DNA of 64,000 nt from Paraspadella gotoi (GCA_051294375.1 CM119265.1:13260124-13324123); one strand, 5' to 3'; numbered from the stretch's first letter, positions 1-54,157 are shown. The notes: generated by a model not told the origin, from the letters alone. Program-made: numbers and translations.

Positions 1-3000
1 AAATTAAGTTAGTTTTAAGATTAAAGAGAAAAAGAAAAAAAATGACGGAGTATGTAAAAACAGTTTAAAAAAAAGCAAAACGTAGACTGAGATGTGAAAT
101 TAAAGAATGGCAAATATGGGAGATAATCAAAATGAACGAGACGGGGTCGCCTTGTGATCGAGGACAAAAAATAAGCCAAGCAATCGAGGATTCCAGCGAG
201 CGAAATTCGAAAGAGTATCGAAAGAGCGTCCAACTTACCAATTCGTCTTTTCAAGTTTTTATCTATCGTGGAAGGATCGACTCAACTGACTTTAAAAATA
301 ATAAGATTAAAAAGACTTTTTGGTGTATAGTATCATATTTATTTAACGAGCTTGAAAAAAAATATAGGACCATGCTACTTTCCACTGAAATATACAATAA
401 TTATGATACTACTACTTCACTTGATAGCGGACTCTGAGCGTTCCGGAAAAATCCCCACCTTCAACATTACCCAACAAATAAAATAAAACGAATAAAAAAA
501 TGGGGAAAAATATTTGCTTCTGAAGCCAAGCGTTTTGTTCATTAAATTCCGCTGCCGAAGAGAAGCATCGCTGGTTAAAGAAAAAAAGAATCGAAAGATA
601 CATAATTTATTGTTCATTCATCCTCTGCTTGAATCTAGAGTAAAGTTGGATGTATATGTTTTGTTTTTGTATAAAAGTAAAAACTTTGATTAAAATATTT
701 CTAAAACATTTTTTTTCCTAGGTACGATTCAGTTTAGACGTAAACCCGAAAAAAAGTCATATTTTATGATCTTTCGAAAGAAATAAACGATCACGACAAC
801 ATCTATAATATCACAGTGCGAATGCCAGTGGTTTTTTGTTTTTTTTAAGAGGATGACGTATAATATATTAAATAAGGTCACGATAGAGTTACCCCCAAAG
901 CTCTATTTTGCTAAGCTACGACTCATTTATTAAAACTACGGCTAATTGTAGCGAGATAACTACATCTACGAGTGATGGCATCGGCGGGCAACAACGCCCC
1001 CGTCCGACGGATGGCGAGAAAGGGGTTTTGTATATAAAAAGACGAGATATAAAAGATGGCGCTAAGTTAGTTGGACACGAGATCACAAGGAATGTTAGTA
1101 TAAACATAAAAAAAAAACTCGTTATCTTTAAGTCTGGTCATTATCCAAACCCATTCTACATTGTAATCATTTGGGAAAACAGCTTTTTCTGTTGCTTACT
1201 CGCCATAATTAAAGTGGGGGGGGGGAAATTCCGGGTCTTCTTTTATAAACGATTTTGGTTAAAAAGAGAGACATTTCGTAGATGGGCTCATCAACTTTGG
1301 ACCAAGATAACACTTTCTCTCAATAAAAAAATTTAAATTGAAAATAGGTATTAAATATTCTTTAACGTCTACTGATTTTAGATTTAATTTTTCGAATAAA
1401 TTTCCTTGTGATTTGGTTGTTACAAGCGATAATTTTTTTTAGCTTCTTCGGGATCCATGGTACATTGATGGTGCAATGTGTGTTCGTAACGGTTCCATCC
1501 CAATTCATTTTGAGATGTTATAACTTAAATTTAGAATCTCATTGGAAACAACTTCATCAGATGACATCCGGGTTTGTTTTTTAATATTTTTTTTTTATTC
1601 AAGTAGCTCATCTCATTGTTTTTTTTTTTGGGGTTGCGTTTCTCATTTTTGATAATAATTCGGTTTTCAATGGCAAATGGAAGATGAAAAATGTCTCATT
1701 GCGTTTAAAAATGAACAGGAAACACGACATGACATCCTAACTTCACATGACACTAATATTACGACACAGATAGAATAGTAACATTTAGTTTGTTTAGTAA
1801 AAAGTTAAGATTTGATTTGTATTAGTGACGCAGGGTGTTGAGTGAGAGATTTCGTCTATCACAAAAAAGAAAAACACGAAATGAGAGGAGTACACTTTTT
1901 TGTTTTGTTTTTTTTTTGTTCTGTGTGAGTGAGTGTGATGCTCGCCTTAATCAGCTGGGAACCACGAAGCCATTTACGAAGACAGAGGCCAGGGACGCAG
2001 GCCAATGAAAGAAATGCTTTCGGTAAAATTACTTTACGGTAGAGAATAAAGGTGAAAAAATATTTAATTGGTTGTTCTAAAACCCTTATTACCAAAATGT
2101 TTTACCTTTTTTTCGACCACACTACATATCGATATTATTTACTAATTAAAAAGTTTCTCACAAAGGCCTTCTTCCTTCGTTGGTTTCAAATCCGACAGGA
2201 CTTTTCACAATTTATAACCAAATTTAAAGAGAAAATTATGAAAGGAGATAGAAATCAATAAAAATACCAAAATTTAACGAAACTAACAACTGAGAATTCC
2301 TTTAGTAGGGATACAAAGCCATTCGAAATGTAAGTAGGAACAGAGGAACCTTAAATTTAAAAAAATTCGAAATAGAATAAAAAATAAATGGAGAGTCGGG
2401 TTAGCATCCGGAACGCTCGGAGTCAACTCAAGTAAAAAAAAAAGCAAAACCCTTTGCATTGTAAAAAAAATGCGTAAGTCTGTTCGATTTACATTGAAAC
2501 ATTTTTGTCTAAAATATTCCTTATCATTTTTACAAATATTTTTGTAGCATATAAATGACGTGAGATAGGGATGGGCTCAAGGGGGTTGGCGGGGGGGAAA
2601 AGGGGTGGGATGGCCAATGAAAAAAGATTCGTACACTATCACAGTAACTGATTCAGATTCACTCGACTGATTTGCATAACAGGGATGAAAGGAAATTTTG
2701 ATAATTGATGCTACGCTGGTTTTTGTACCATTTGCGTACTGGGGACTTAATCGTTTATTTTCTCCTTTTAAAAAAAAAAAATTAATGTTAACTACATGAG
2801 TTAACCTCACGTTTTTCGCCAAGCGCCGTTACCACAGGAATCAAAACTGATTTTCCGATCAAGGAACGGAAAGGAAAAACAAATCAAAGACTTTCATTGA
2901 TAAAAAAGGTAATTTTCATTTAGATATACGTTTGTTGTAAGTCTCCCTGAAAAGTATTAACGCTAATTTAAAGAGAAAATTAAAGATTCTTAGCAAAACC

Positions 3001-4880
3001 AACGAGAAAACCTGCGACTACTTTGGCTCTTATGGTTGACCGACAATAAGGACAAAAAAAGCGGTGAGTTTCATATCTTGCGTGTTGTAAACGTTTACGG
3101 CAAAAGGTCAAAAACCTTGGCAGTCTTGAGTTTAAACGATTGTAATTAAAAATAAAAATTGATAATCCAAGACCAAGCACCTTACGTAGTTAGGTTTGGT
3201 AGGTTTAAAGAATTTAAGTATCAAAATAGGGTTAAAGTATGATATACAAGGTTTCGTTAATCTTAGTCAATAGTTACAAAAGTATCATAATTTTTTTTTT
3301 TTTGAAATGCAACTGTACATTTTTTATTTAGTTTTGATACTTTTCCCTTTGTATATATTTCATAATGTAATTTTTGCTTTGGAGAAAGATTACATGCTTT
3401 TTGTGTATAGTTAACAATTAAATTACCTTAACATTATTTGTGCATATTTTTTTCTGAAAACGGTGTGCACATGTAAATTTGCATCTACAGGGGATTGTGG
3501 TACTGAATTTTATTTTACGTTGCGAATCATAGTTACTTTATGCAATTAAAGCCCTCTTTTCTAGTCAACACAAAGATTTTTTTTGTTCCTTCGGAAAGAT
3601 CGCAACAATGAAGGACCACTTGGTCCCAGTTAAGTCAGATACACTCATATGCGTTTTATTCGTATGCCAACTGACATGTCATGGAACTGTCATGTCGCGA
3701 GACATGACCTGTGGCATGTCATTTGCGAGGAGGAGACAAAGGAAGGAGTTTCTCTTTTGGTTTTCAATGTTTGAAGCGACTGAAAGGAGAAAATCAATAA
3801 ATATGTTTCCTTTGCTTGCCGAAAATCAATAAATACTTTTCCTTTTTTTTTTTCAAAGCTATAGTGACAAGTAATAATTTTTTTTTTCAATAAAATAGTC
3901 TTTATTAAATAATGAAATTAATATTTATTGGTTTGAAAACGAATAAGAAATTGAGATTCCAGTTTCCTTGTTTTTCCTTTGGGCGAAGGAGTTATATGAG
4001 GAAACTGTCGCACAATTTCTTGAAAAAATAGGAATTAAAAACTGCCGTAATGCGTAGAAAGGTATTTTTTTTTATCGAAAAAAAGATAGCAAATGATTAA
4101 AGGAATAATCGGCATTAATATAAATTAATATATGTTAGCTTCCGGTAAAGAACGATAGAATTGTAGAGAGATTTATTTGTATTTCTTTGCGCCGGTCTTG
4201 TATAAAAAGTAAAGAAGTAATTTGGTTTCCTATACAGTTTCAATGTATATGCAAAGCCTCTTTCTTACATGTGTTACCTAATTAAAAAAAACCCAAGAAG
4301 CGGCTAAGTCATATAGGAATAAATACAAGTAGGAATGTTTGTAATTTCGCAACAATCTTTTTTTGTAAAGTATAAACTGTACACATTCAGTTAATATATT
4401 TGTAAAAAATAATCGTAAAAGAATTTTTTTGGTTAATTTGTTTAAATCTTCATAATTTTTTAAATACTGAGACGTAACTCCCGTTCATGGCAAATTTCCA
4501 GCCTTGATAGTAACCTTTCCTCTTTTTCTACACCACGTCGATATAAATTTTATAATCTACGAATCTGCTTTACTTTCGATAATTTCTTTGGGTTTTTTAT
4601 TTTCAAAATGGTTGCGCGCGCGGCAAAAACAGTCGTTGCTGCGATCCAATCGTCAACTACGAGTCTAAATGAAAACAAACAGGCATCGCTGCCGTCCAGT
4701 AGGCAGCCGCGACTTTCAAGCGTAAACAAAAAAATACTTTCGATATGTTCGACGCTGGTTCTAGTACTTTCTCTCACTCGTAGATTATATACTAATATTA
4801 CTAATTACAAAATGATTCTCAAGAAATAAATTAATTCATTCGAATAGGGCGATTTGAATCTTTACTTTCCATTTTATATT
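1..4880. other. Sequence 3' of the channel gene, no recognised gene
   Basis: AT-rich with homopolymer runs. Open frames are short (at most 142 codons) and without recognisable motifs. It should contain the channel 3' UTR on the minus strand; I cannot place its polyadenylation site. A small inverted repeat (GTCATGTC/GACATGAC, 3,689-3,708) is present. Confidence 0.6.
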
Positions 4881-44770
<39,890 letters not shown>

Positions 44771-44869
44771 TTCCTCTTCTTCCTGTGGAAAGGTGAGAGA
44801 GAGAGAGAGAGAGAATATGAGAATCGATCGATTGATCGATAGGGTGAAAAAAAAATTTCGCGCCCGCAC

Positions 44870-45097
44870 CTTATCTTCCGACTGCTGCGATGTTTGGCTG
44901 TTGGGCTGGTTAGGTTCGGTTTGATCGGGTCGCGGTAAAAGGGTGACATCTGTAGACGTTTGTGAATGTAGTCGTCGTTGTTGTTGTAGTCGTGGTCCTT
45001 TGGGGTCGGGGCTGAGTGGAAACCGAGTTGATTTGAAACGAGGGGAAGCGAGGACGGACGACGACGCCGCCGAAGCGACGACGGCAACGACGACCGA
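44870..45097 (-). other. cac: Possible 5' exon in frame with channel exon 1
   Basis: On the minus strand a good donor (GATAAG|gtgcgg) ends at 44,870. The frame that joins exon 1 in phase 0 is open for 76 codons back to a TGA at 45,100-45,098 and contains no Met. It could be 5' UTR, or a coding exon whose acceptor and start lie further upstream. The frame is rich in Ser, Gln and Thr (for example [10 protein letters not shown]). There is no independent evidence that it is transcribed. Confidence 0.35.
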
Positions 45098-46993
45098 TCA
45101 TCGCCAGAAAAATAAAAGGGAAACCGAGTTTGGTTTTTTTTTTCTATATTTTTATTTTTGGTTTTTTTCAAGAGGTGTCGAGAGATGAAAACGAAAGCGA
45201 GAAAAGCGGGAAACAAAAGGGAAGCGACGATGAGGAAAAGAGACCAAAAGGCGAGGAAGACGAAATCGGTTGAATTTAGTTTTTTTTTAAATGACAAAAA
45301 CTTTTCTACGTCTTGAAATGAAAAAAGGAGGCTGGTTTTGCCGTTAAGCTTTTCTACAGTTATATAATTTTAGTTTCATCAGAAAAAAAAAAAAATAAAG
45401 AAAGAAAAGAAGTTTGGAGAGAGTCAAACTTTGGTGAAGACTTTTTGGGAGATAAGAGAGTTCACGTGGAGGTAAAGAGAAAAACACACAGAGACAGAGA
45501 CACGAAGACGAGGAGTTCACATTCAAGAGGAGAAATGAAGCCAAGAAATGTTTTTTTTTTTTGGTTGTTTTTTGGGTTTTGTTTGGATTGGAAAAAACTA
45601 GAACGTCGAGGAAAGAAGAGTATGTGCGTGAAGTCGACTACTTTTTAGTTACTAATTAACACAAAATTTTCTAAGGTTGGTTTTTTTTTCGTTGGACAGG
45701 AGAGAGAGAGAGATAAATATATAAACAGAACGTGGTACGTGGTACGTGGTCGGGTTTTGAGGGAACAGATTCCTTTTGTTTTGTTTTGCTTTTTTCTCTT
45801 GATGGTAAAAAGATTTGTAATATATAATCTTTTAATCTACTTAAGACGAAACATCTATGGTAGCGAAATTAACGCTTGAAAGGGGAACGGCTGGGTATTG
45901 GTAGTATTTATTTGTACACTTTTTTTTCTTTCAATGCAGTTATCACTGTTTCTCTAACATTTCTTTTTCTTTCACGAAATGAATTTAATAGTAGAAAATG
46001 AGGAAAATATTATATGTAGGCTGAAATTGTTTTAAAATATTAAACAAAAAATAATTTTTAAGAGGTAATTACGTTACTTTAGAATCTTAACGAAGTCACA
46101 ACACAGAAAACACGAGATGTTAACAGGTTTCGGGTTTTAAAAAAAAACTTTAGGATGCGTTGTAGACAGCTTCTCTGTTTTGTCGTCGAGATGGCAGTAT
46201 TTGTATCTTTTATGTTGTATTTATTACTGGTTTATATTTTCAAGTAACGTTTTCAAGTGCAATGGTTTATTTATAATTTCCGTTGGTGTTTTTTCTTGTT
46301 TAAAAATTGTCACACTGTATTTTATTGTTGCATTGATTATCTTATCGTGAGAAGAGTAATACTCTTGCTTTTGCTATAAACAAATTCTTCTCATTGCTTT
46401 CTCACCCTGAAAGGGCAATAAGTAAAGATTTGGTGGCAAGAAGATGGGTATGATTTTTTTCTTTCTTGCTCGCTCGCTACTGTTGTGAAATTATCACTGA
46501 CTTTTGAGTGACGCTATTGTTATGTTGACACCTAATAGCGATGTGACTGCTTCTGTTGTTGAATACTACTGATTCCACCTCGCTTTATAGAAAACGTCAT
46601 TGCTACTGCTGCAACAGTTTGATCTCAAACGAAACTGAGGCAGCTTAACGAAAGTTGACTGAGGTTATTTCCAAGTATTGTTGTTTCACAATACTGTAGT
46701 CCGTATACTGTTGTCTTTTTAAGGCGTTAGCGGTGATGTCTTGCAAATTTAGTCTATTTTTGAGTTTTTTTTCTCAACAAAATTTTTCAATTCAATGCAC
46801 ATAAAAATCCTGAGTTTCCGATTTTCTAGACGTTTTAGGTGAAGAATCAGACCAGCAGACGCTCACACAGATCGCAAAGCGCATCCTGTCACCGCAAGGA
46901 GCGCCACCGGCGTCGTCTCGACCTCTCGCGACCTCTTCCGCGCGCGGCGTCCTCTCAGTTGAGGGAACGAGAGGCTCACGGCGCGCTCGAAGA

Positions 46994-47001
46994 TGACGTC
47001 A
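46994..47001. promoter_or_regulatory. CRE palindrome TGACGTCA in a GC-rich block with inverted CCAAT
   Basis: Perfect CRE inside a GC-rich block (about 46,840-47,040). An ATTGG (CCAAT on the minus strand) lies 18 bases further upstream relative to the channel. The arrangement suits a minus-strand promoter, but no TSS is evident. Confidence 0.35.
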
Positions 47002-47499
47002 CCGGGAAGAAAAGACGACGTCGATTGGTCCACCTTTTACTTTTTTTTATTTTTAATTCGTTTAGGTGTTTATCGAAGCGAATATTGTTGGGATCTTTTT
47101 CAAATACTGGTTTTAAACTTTTGTCTATAAAAGTGATCAGTAACGCAAGAGCAGCCACATTCAAGTCATTGATCAGCAAATTTTCATTTTCTTCTTGCGA
47201 CCTTTAGATCTATTTTTTTAAACAAAACAAATGGCCTTTGATTTTGAGAGAAAATGTTTTTATTTTTTACGTGGGGGAGGCAATAGAGGTGTTCAGGAAG
47301 GAATTGACAGAGTTGAGAAATTGTCAAGGTGTTGTAGTAGAAGGTGAGGAATTTCCGGGGTGTTGCAGAAGGTGAGGAGAATGCGAGCACGATGAGGCTT
47401 TGATAGATGAGGAGCAAGGAGTGAAAAGGAGATGTCGTTTGAATTCTTTCTTTCTTTCTTTCATAAATTTTTTCCCTGTCGGTTCCACTCTCACGATAT

Positions 47500-47700
47500 A
47501 ACCGACCTTCCGCCCCGCTTTCTCTCTCTGCGCTCGTCGCGCCCTCTCTTTCGTTGGCAACAGGGAGGGCGCGCCCTCTCGAGCCCGGCGCCCTTTCGAA
47601 CGAGCGGCGGGTTATTTCCTGGCAACGCTCGTTTCCATCGACGCCATCTTTTCTACTCCCCCTGCTTATTTTCGAATCAGCGAGGAAAATTCACACCAGT
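47500..47700 (-). promoter_or_regulatory. GC-rich promoter-like block with YY1-type motif
   Basis: A GC-rich island in AT-rich surroundings, with AAGATGGCGTC on the minus strand (YY1-type) and GTTGGCAAC/CTGGCAAC motifs. It could be a promoter of the channel gene, about 2.8 kb upstream of exon 1. Inference only. Confidence 0.3.
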
Positions 47701-48774
47701 AGCAAGCGAACAAGAGAACAACTCAATGATCGGCTGATTGACCGAAAAACGCCGCGGAAAAGCGAGACGGCCTCGCTTCGCCCAGCGACACTGTCGTTAA
47801 AACGAGAAAATAAAAGCGAGGGTGTTCAACGGAGTTTCTTAGTTTCGTCGGGCCGGGTTTTGTTTGTTTATCGATTCGTTTCGTCCGCTGGTTCGATTTT
47901 TTGTTGAAGGTTTTTTTTTTTTTTTCGTTCGAAGTTCCTCACATTCCCCCTGGCGAAATCGGGGGCGGGGGGGGAAATCCGTTTAAGGCATGCGCGGTGA
48001 TAACGGAAATGCTCGGTGGGCGTGGTCAGAACCGAGTCACTTTTATGCTCTGCAGGGAGATTTTTACCGTTCGAAGCTTCCGAGAATGGTTTTTTTTTTA
48101 AACTTATCCGATTAATGATAAAATTTGGTTTTTGGAAAAAAAATGGGTGCCGTTCAATTCTTTTTTTTAAAAATCCCTTGATTAGTACACAGTAGTTCAG
48201 TTTTTTCTCTAATCCAACATAAGGCGAAGATATTTTTTTTCTTATTGAAATATGTTGGTGAACAGGAATCGTTGGGAGGAGCAATAAGAGAAGTGTTGTC
48301 AGCAAGGGGTCACCGTAGTTATTTCTTTTTTGGGAGGAGGAGGATCTATTATTTGAGTTTTTTTGTTGTTTTTTTAAATACAGTTTTCTGTTTCGTCTTT
48401 GGTCTTTTGACTTTCGTTACCCAAAATTATTTGCATTTACCAATACCAATAGCGAAAGTGATAACCGATAATCTTTTATCTTCAATTGCCCTTTTCGTCT
48501 ACGGGTTTTAGCTGATTGGTGAGGCGATTCCAGAAATCTCAAGCGCTTCGTTCGACCTGAGAAAAAAAGGTAAGCAAATTTTAGACGAGGCGTTCTTGGA
48601 ATTTGTAGTTTTCGGTGGTAAAAATTACTAATCTCAATTTTCTATTTCACGTATAGCTTATCGGGTTGAATATTCACCCTTTCGGATCTTCCCGGTCGGT
48701 GATTTTTTTTCCTGCACGAACGTAAAAAAAAAATTCGCGAAAAAAAAGAACAAAAACAAAACAACCACCCTTGA

Positions 48775-48900
48775 CCGTAACCAGTAACCACCCTTAACCC
48801 TAACTTTAACTACAATTAACGACCCCTAACCCTATCCTATCCAACCCTAACCCTAACCAATAACCACCCCTAACCCTAACTAACCTTAACCCTTAACTAA
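48775..48900. repeat. Interstitial telomere-like CCCTAA tract (degenerate)
   Basis: Repeated CCCTAACCCTAACC with interruptions (ACCACCCCTAA, TAACTAACC). This corresponds to TTAGGG-type repeats, not the TTAGG common in insects. Confidence 0.75.
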
Positions 48901-49875
48901 ACTTTACTTTTTTCCCTTGTAATATCAAACCACGGTATTGCTATATATATAAATATAAAAATAACCGACAGGCTGGGTTACGGTCGGTGAAATTACAATT
49001 TCGCCACTTATCGTTCCAAACATCACAAATAGTACAAATTATAAGCTATAATTTTTTTCATTTTCAAAACCTACTTAATTTAAGTCGATGAATTTCCTTT
49101 TTCTGTTGTGTTTAATCTTCTCTCTCGTATCCAATTTCCTTCTTTGCGTTGCATTGCATTCTTTTGCGATGTTATTTCGTTTTAACCAATATTACCAGTA
49201 AATGCGACAGTTAGTGTTTGATACTTCACAGTCGGGGAAGCCTTCGGTCTCGGATGAATCCAGGAAGGGGGCGGTATAAAGGAGAAACTTGTTGTGAAAT
49301 TTCGGTGTTTACTCGTTCGTTACGTCGATTTTTTTTGTTGTTGTTGTACAAGAACTTTTCACCGAGGCGAGAAAGCAGTAATAAAGGGAGGAATATGTAG
49401 ATGTCAGTTTTAATAAAATTTTAACAAAAACCAAGAATGTAAAATATATTCTTTCTCGAACAGGTCCAGAACTAATGCAAAGGAAGGTTATCTAATTTAA
49501 AAGATTAAAATTCAAAACGAACTCCGAGTGTAAACCAAAATAAAATTTCAATATAAACAAAACTGGAACTATTGATTTACCTCACAAGTTATTTATTCCG
49601 TTTTCCTTGACCAATCCGGATCTTGTAATCTATTTATTTCGGTGTAGAGTCAAGTCTCAGTTATCAGATATAGAGTATCAGATGACGTGTGGAATATTTA
49701 GGAATGTGGAATGAAGATTTAGGCTGTTTTTCCTTTTCTTGTTTTCTATGCATGTGTTTTGTTTGTTTGGTTCGGTCTTTGTTCATTCTTTGACGCAACA
49801 ATGTTGATAAGAAAAGAGGGCTGTATAAAAACATTAAAAGTAAATTATGTTAAAATATAGACTTTTTTTAAAAAC

Positions 49876-49883
49876 TGACGTCA
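49876..49883. promoter_or_regulatory. CRE palindrome TGACGTCA
   Basis: Perfect 8-bp CRE upstream of the channel gene. Function inferred from motif only. Confidence 0.25.
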
Positions 49884-51094
49884 TCTTACCTTTCGTGACA
49901 AGAGTTTTTTTTTAAAGGCTTCTTTCTTTTCTATAATTTGCATATATATTATATATATTTGGGTGAAAGCTTATCTTGACTTTCTTTTTGCCAGTGTGCA
50001 GAATTTTTTGTTTTTACTTTTTTTTTAAGTAAAGCACAGCATTTTTTGTAATTTAAAAAGAAAACATCCCACGATAAATACTGGGTTTTTAAATTTTTGA
50101 TCTCTCTGGGCCCCAAATTGCGCGTGATGCCCGCTGGTGGAGGCAGCAGTTGTAGAGAGGCTTTTTTGGGTGGCCGGGCAAGCCGCCTGGTCGGAGGGCC
50201 GAGAAAGGAAGACGTTGAGGAGGAAGGGGCTGGGATAAGCCTATTAGAGAAGGATGATGAACTCCTTAGAGGAGGAAGCGTCAAACTCAATTAAAGCGGA
50301 GGAGGAAGAGCAGACGCGACGGACGAGCACAGGATGCCGAAGCACGCCATGGGGAGGAGGGGGAAGAGAACGCTACTCTCCTCCTCCTCGCTGCACGCCC
50401 GGTGGGGAAAGACGAGGAGAAACGGATAGAAAGGAAAGTAAAGAACGCGGCCAAGAAAAGCGGAGGAAAAGGAGGTAGGGGAAAAGGAGGAAAAAGGAAA
50501 GAAGGCTATTCATGTTGGGACGGAAGACCTAATCCCCGGAAAGTCTTTCCCTATCTCGGCCCTTTTAAAAACTGGCCAAATATTTCGGTCATCCCATGGG
50601 ACGTTGACTTCTAAGGACGTTCTGAGGCCGACGCTACGCCAATGCTACGGCGCTACGCCCTTCAGCTTCGTTCTTCGCTTCGTGGTTTCCGCGCACGATT
50701 CGATTAACTCGTCCACGCGTTCGGAAAGAGAGAAATCGTTTCCGCCGTCGAAAAAAAAAAACAATCGGGGCGAAAGATATTAAAAGACTTCGACTCGGGG
50801 AGAAAAAAAAACGGTGCTGAGGTAGAAAATTAGAAAATGGAATATTTTAGGATGGAATTGAATTCGGCTAGATTGAAATTATAGTTCGCTTTGTTTTTTT
50901 TTACGATTATTCCTCGAAGAAATTTATTGCACTGTCAAACAAATCGTGACGATCGTTTCCAAGCTTTCAAACTCGAATCGGTTCTACCTCGATGAATAAC
51001 ATGTTTATGCATTTAATCGACCGATATTTTCAAGCTTGAATTTTGAATGCGATCGAACAATCGAAAACTTAGTAGGGCTTGGATTTGTTCTTTC

Positions 51095-52565
51095 TAGAGT
51101 TCCGATAACCGTTAACAGTTAACGGTTATTAACGATTAAAAATAATTTTAACTTAACCGTTAATATATTTATTTTAACGGTTAAATTCGGTTAATTTTCA
51201 AGTATGATTATTGTTAATTTTTGTTATGAAAACTTTGATTTTTTAAGAAAAAAATTTTTTTTCCTTATTCTCCTTTCCCTTTCTCACTATATTTTCCCCC
51301 CTCTCTCTGTTCTATATTTTCCCCTTTTTTTCTTTCTTATTTTCAACCCTTTTAATCTTTTTCTATCCTAATCTATTATCTATTTTTTACTGCCCTTCCA
51401 GTATTTTTTACTTACTTTCTCCCAATTGTTTTCGTTTTTCCATTCAGCTCATTTTTTACATTTACATCAAAGAATATTTTGAAATATAATATGCATCTGC
51501 ATATATATTTTTTTGCAAATCAAATTTTTACATGCAATAATATTCTATTTTGCTAATAAAAAAAATAAATACGCTTTCTTATTTTACTTTTTTAGCTTTT
51601 TCTTTCAATTTTTAAAACGAACTAAGAAGTAAATAAAATAAAGCCGAATGAATGAAAAAAAAAAACTAAAATAAAAAAATTATTAGAAAACATTTAAAAA
51701 ATGAACAATAAAAGGAATGAATCTTTTAAAAGACATTAAGGCTAACTAAAACTATCCATCAATGATGATATACTTTACTTTAATACAATTTTTAAAAAAT
51801 ATTTATTAATTAATAACTCTTTTGATCAATCGATCATTCAACTAACCATTCAATTAAATAATTGATATTCATAATTAAGAGAAAACAAAGTTAATAACGG
51901 GTTTTTATTCCAAAAAACGGACATGTTTCGAGTCTACATCGGCGCGTGAGAGTCGAAACATGTTCGTTTTTTTTAAATAAAAACCTGTTGTTTGTAAACA
52001 AAAATAAACTTTACTTTCACTTATCTATAAACGCAACGAAAAAAAAGGCTTAACACAATATTCATAATTATAATTATATTTATGGTCATGGTTTATGAAA
52101 GACTAACAACAGAAAACATGCTTTCAAAAAACTAACAAACTATAAAAATAATAGAAAGAAAAAGAGAGAAAAGATAAAACAAAATATACAGAATTAAAAT
52201 TACATTGTGCTTTTTCTTTTATTGTCTTTTTTCATATTTTTATTATGCTATGAGGCAAAAGAAAAATTAATTATAATGCTTTATTTGATTAGCTGATGGG
52301 TAGATTTAAGATAGTTTTTTCAAACCAATTTTCTCATTTATCAACTATAATGTGTACCTCATCCTTCTGAAATAGAAGATAAAGACGATTCAGTAGCCGG
52401 AGTTAAGGAGAAAAATACCATTAAATACTTTAGATAGTTTTAAATATTATATTTTAAATTTAAAGTTAAATTATAAAATTAACCGATTTAACGGTTAACC
52501 GTTAAAAACGTTAGTTTTAACGGTTAAACGAAGTTCCTCAAAAATTAACGGTTAACGGAACCCAA
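51095..52565. mobile_element. hAT-like non-autonomous DNA element (MITE) with 8-bp target duplication
   Basis: Terminal inverted repeats are TAGAGTTCCGATAACCG at 51,095 and, reverse-complemented, TTGGGTTCCGTTAACCG ending at 52,565. They are flanked by identical 8-mers GTTCTTTC (51,087-51,094 and 52,566-52,573), the target length of hAT transposons. Subterminal AACGGTTAA repeats are frequent at both ends. Length 1,471 bp with no transposase frame. An internal foldback lies at about 51,895-51,990. Confidence 0.75.
51895..51990. repeat. Internal hairpin of the MITE
   Basis: CGGACATGTTTCGA pairs with TCGAAACATGTTCG around a GTCTACATCGGCGCGTGAGAG loop. Outside it GGGTTTTTATT pairs with AATAAAAACCT. 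A second copy occurs at about 53,008-53,102 in the assembly duplicate. Confidence 0.75.
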
Positions 52566-52903
52566 GTTCTTTCCAAGGATCAGCTGAACCCTTGTATAAT
52601 GATTTTGCCTTCTGAATTCTGTAATCGCAATCCACTATAGTTTATATGTAAAGAAAAGAAGGGTTTGAGAGAACTGAGCATAATGTTGGCAAAAGCGACG
52701 GAAAGTGATAGTTGTGGGACGTGGGTGTTATGATAGAGGATAGCACGGCGAAATGGTTTTGAGCTTATGAGCTGATCATCAGAAAATGGCGCTCATTCAT
52801 TTCGAAATTTTTGATTTTCACAGTGAAGGAGCGATAGGAGATACGAGATGCCAGCTTAGATAAGATAAAATGTAAATGAGCTAGAGAGAGAGAGAGAGAG
52901 AGA

Positions 52904-52928
52904 NNNNNNNNNNNNNNNNNNNNNNNNN
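52904..52928. other. Assembly gap, 25 N
   Basis: A run of 25 N inside a GA microsatellite that ends the first copy of a near-duplicated block. Confidence 0.98.
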
Positions 52929-54002
52929 TCTTTTGATCAATGATCATTCACATAACTAACCATTCATTAATAAATGTGATATTCATAATTAAGAGAAAAC
53001 AAAGTTAATAACGGGTTTTTATTCCAAAAAACGGACATGTTTCGAGTCTACATCGGCGCGTGAGAGTCGAAACATGTTCGTTTTTTTTAAATAAAAACCT
53101 GTTGTTTGTAAACAAATAAACTTTACTTTCACTTATCTATAAACGCAACGAAAAAAAAGGCTTAACACAATATTCATAATTATAATTATATTTATGGTCA
53201 TGGTTTATGAAAGACTAACAACAGAAAACATGCTTTCAAAAAACTAACAACTATAAAAATAATAGAAAGAAAAAAAGAGAAAGATAAAACAAAAATATAC
53301 AGAATTAAAATTACATTGTGGCTTTTTCTTTTATTGTCTTTTTTTCATATTTTTATTATGCTATGAGGCAAAAGAAAAATTTATTATAATGCTTTATTTG
53401 ATTAGCTGATGGGTAGATTTAAGATAGTTTTTTCAAACCAATTTTCTCATTTATCAACTATAATGTGTACCTCATCCTTCTGAAATAGAAGATAAAGACG
53501 ATTCAGTAGCCGGAGTTAAGGAGAAAAATACCATTAAATACTTTAGATAGTTTTAAATATTAATATTTTAAATTTAAAGTTAAATTAAAAATTAACCGAT
53601 TTTAACGGTTAACCGTTAAAAAACGTTAGTTTTAACGGTTAAACGAAGTTCTCTCAAAAATTAACGGTTAACGGAACCCAAGTTCTTTCCAAGGATCAGC
53701 TGAACCCTTGTATAATGATTTTGCCTTCTGAATTCTGTAATCGCAATCCACTATAGTTTATATGTAAAGAAAAGAAGGGTTTGAGAGAACTGAGCATAAT
53801 GTTGGCAAAAGCGACGGAAAGTGATAGTTGTGGGACGTGGGTGTTATGATAGAAGGATAGCACGGCGAAATGGTTTTGAGCTTATGAGCTGATCATCAGA
53901 AAATGGCGCCTCATTCATTTCGAAAATTTTTGATTTTCACAGTGAAGGAGCGATAGGAGATACGAGATGCCAGCTTAGATAAGATAAAATGTAAAATGAG
54001 CT

Positions 54003-54157
<155 letters not shown>

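Noticed and set aside
45344-48511. Several 60-145-codon frames on both strands
   Set aside because: Low-complexity or T/A-rich with no motif; none joins the channel in phase with good splice sites.
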